A stretch of DNA of 6,535 nucleotides, from positions 1-6,535 of the forward strand of contig DGTD01000043.1 of assembly GCA_002396385.1 (NCBI GenBank), read 5' to 3'. The position numbers were made by a program, and so were the translations under genes. The notes under the pieces were generated by a model. The model did not search any database, had not been told where the DNA came from, and worked only from the letters and a program-made list of their open reading frames with translations. Within the stretch, counting starts at the first letter, position 1, and the number at the start of each line of letters is the position of its first letter. This stretch comes from Bacteroidales bacterium UBA4345 (GTDB taxonomy: Bacteria > Bacteroidota > Bacteroidia > Bacteroidales > Paludibacteraceae). Positions 6,453-6,535 of the stretch are shown piece by piece.

Positions 6453-6520
6453 ACATCCTTAACTATATAAAAAAGCATAGTTAAGGATACAGAATCGCGA
6501 TACTTCATCCTTAACTATGC
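6445..6520. repeat. Three alternating copies of GCGAT-N5-ATCCTTAACTAT
   Basis: Copy 1 (plus orientation) is at 6445-6466. Copy 2 (minus) has ATAGTTAAGGAT at 6477-6488 and its GCGAT read on the minus strand at 6494-6498. Copy 3 (plus) is at 6497-6518. In all three, GCGAT is exactly five bases from ATCC. Copies 1 and 3 are direct repeats 52 bases apart and share a sixth base (GCGATA). Copies 2 and 3 extend to 14-base arms (GCATAGTTAAGGAT) and are symmetric about the palindrome ATCGCGAT (6494-6501). Conservation of a second block at fixed spacing suggests duplicated binding sites or an element end rather than a simple hairpin. The array may continue beyond the window. Confidence 0.85.
6469..6520 (-). 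terminator. Terminator-like hairpin on minus strand, with competing hairpin
   Basis: Read on the minus strand, copies 3 and 2 form a perfect 14-bp stem (6507-6520 with 6475-6488) with an 18-base loop, followed at once by six T residues (6474-6469). That is the form of an intrinsic terminator, although the stem is AT-rich. Copy 2 can instead pair over 12 bp with copy 1 (6455-6466), placing the T-tract in the loop, as an antiterminator would. The two structures cannot coexist. Any transcript would enter from beyond the right end of the window. Confidence 0.45.
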
Positions 6521-6535
6521 AAAATTGAGGGGTTA

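Noticed and set aside
6445..6520. CRISPR array at the right end
   Set aside because: The copies alternate in orientation and the intervals are 10 and 18 bases, unlike a CRISPR's directly repeated units with spacers of about 30 bases. No cas gene is visible.
6455..6520. Invertible promoter flanked by inverted repeats (phase variation)
   Set aside because: The inverted arms are only 10-18 bases apart, too close to flank an invertible promoter, and no TAnnTTTG element or recombinase gene is present.

Overview
The window looks like chromosomal DNA of a Bacteroidales bacterium, probably Prevotella-like or a close relative. Three genes are preceded by perfect matches to the Bacteroidetes -7 promoter element TAnnTTTG, no start codon has a convincing Shine-Dalgarno sequence, and one gene encodes a secreted CBM6 glycoside hydrolase with a possible T9SS-like tail. 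The genus is an inference. Coding regions look roughly balanced in G+C and the spacers are AT-rich.

Layout, left to right. (1) 1-1079, plus: the 3' part of lon, from Walker B of the AAA+ domain through the complete Ser-Lys protease domain; the 5' part lies outside the window. (2) 1080-1229: a spacer with a weak hairpin and a TATCTTTG promoter element. (3) 1230-2930, plus: a complete glnS (glutaminyl-tRNA synthetase). (4) 2941-2988: a perfect 22-bp-stem hairpin with T-rich arms on both strands, serving as a bidirectional terminator between convergent genes. (5) 3084-3920, minus: a membrane-anchored TerB plus J-domain protein with the domain order of DjlA. (6) 3921-4313: a divergent intergenic region of 393 bases holding promoters for both flanking genes and some small inverted and direct repeats. 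(7) 4314-6236, plus: a secreted clan GH-A (GH39-like) glycoside hydrolase with a CBM6 module. Its start is placed 24 codons inside the longest open frame because that frame begins upstream of the promoter. (8) 6254-6291: a strong terminator. (9) 6292-6535: non-coding or decayed sequence. It contains three copies, in alternating orientation, of the unit GCGAT-N5-ATCCTTAACTAT, arranged so that on the minus strand a terminator-like hairpin and an alternative hairpin compete for the same arm. There is also a faint minus-strand trace of what may be a decayed transposase.

lon, glnS and the J-domain protein are housekeeping functions (proteolysis, translation, DnaK co-chaperone). The glycoside hydrolase is an accessory polysaccharide-degrading function with its own promoter and terminator, and no SusC/SusD pair is visible beside it. 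No complete undescribed system can be demonstrated here. The least explained sequence is the repeat and attenuator-like structure at the right end, which may continue past the window.
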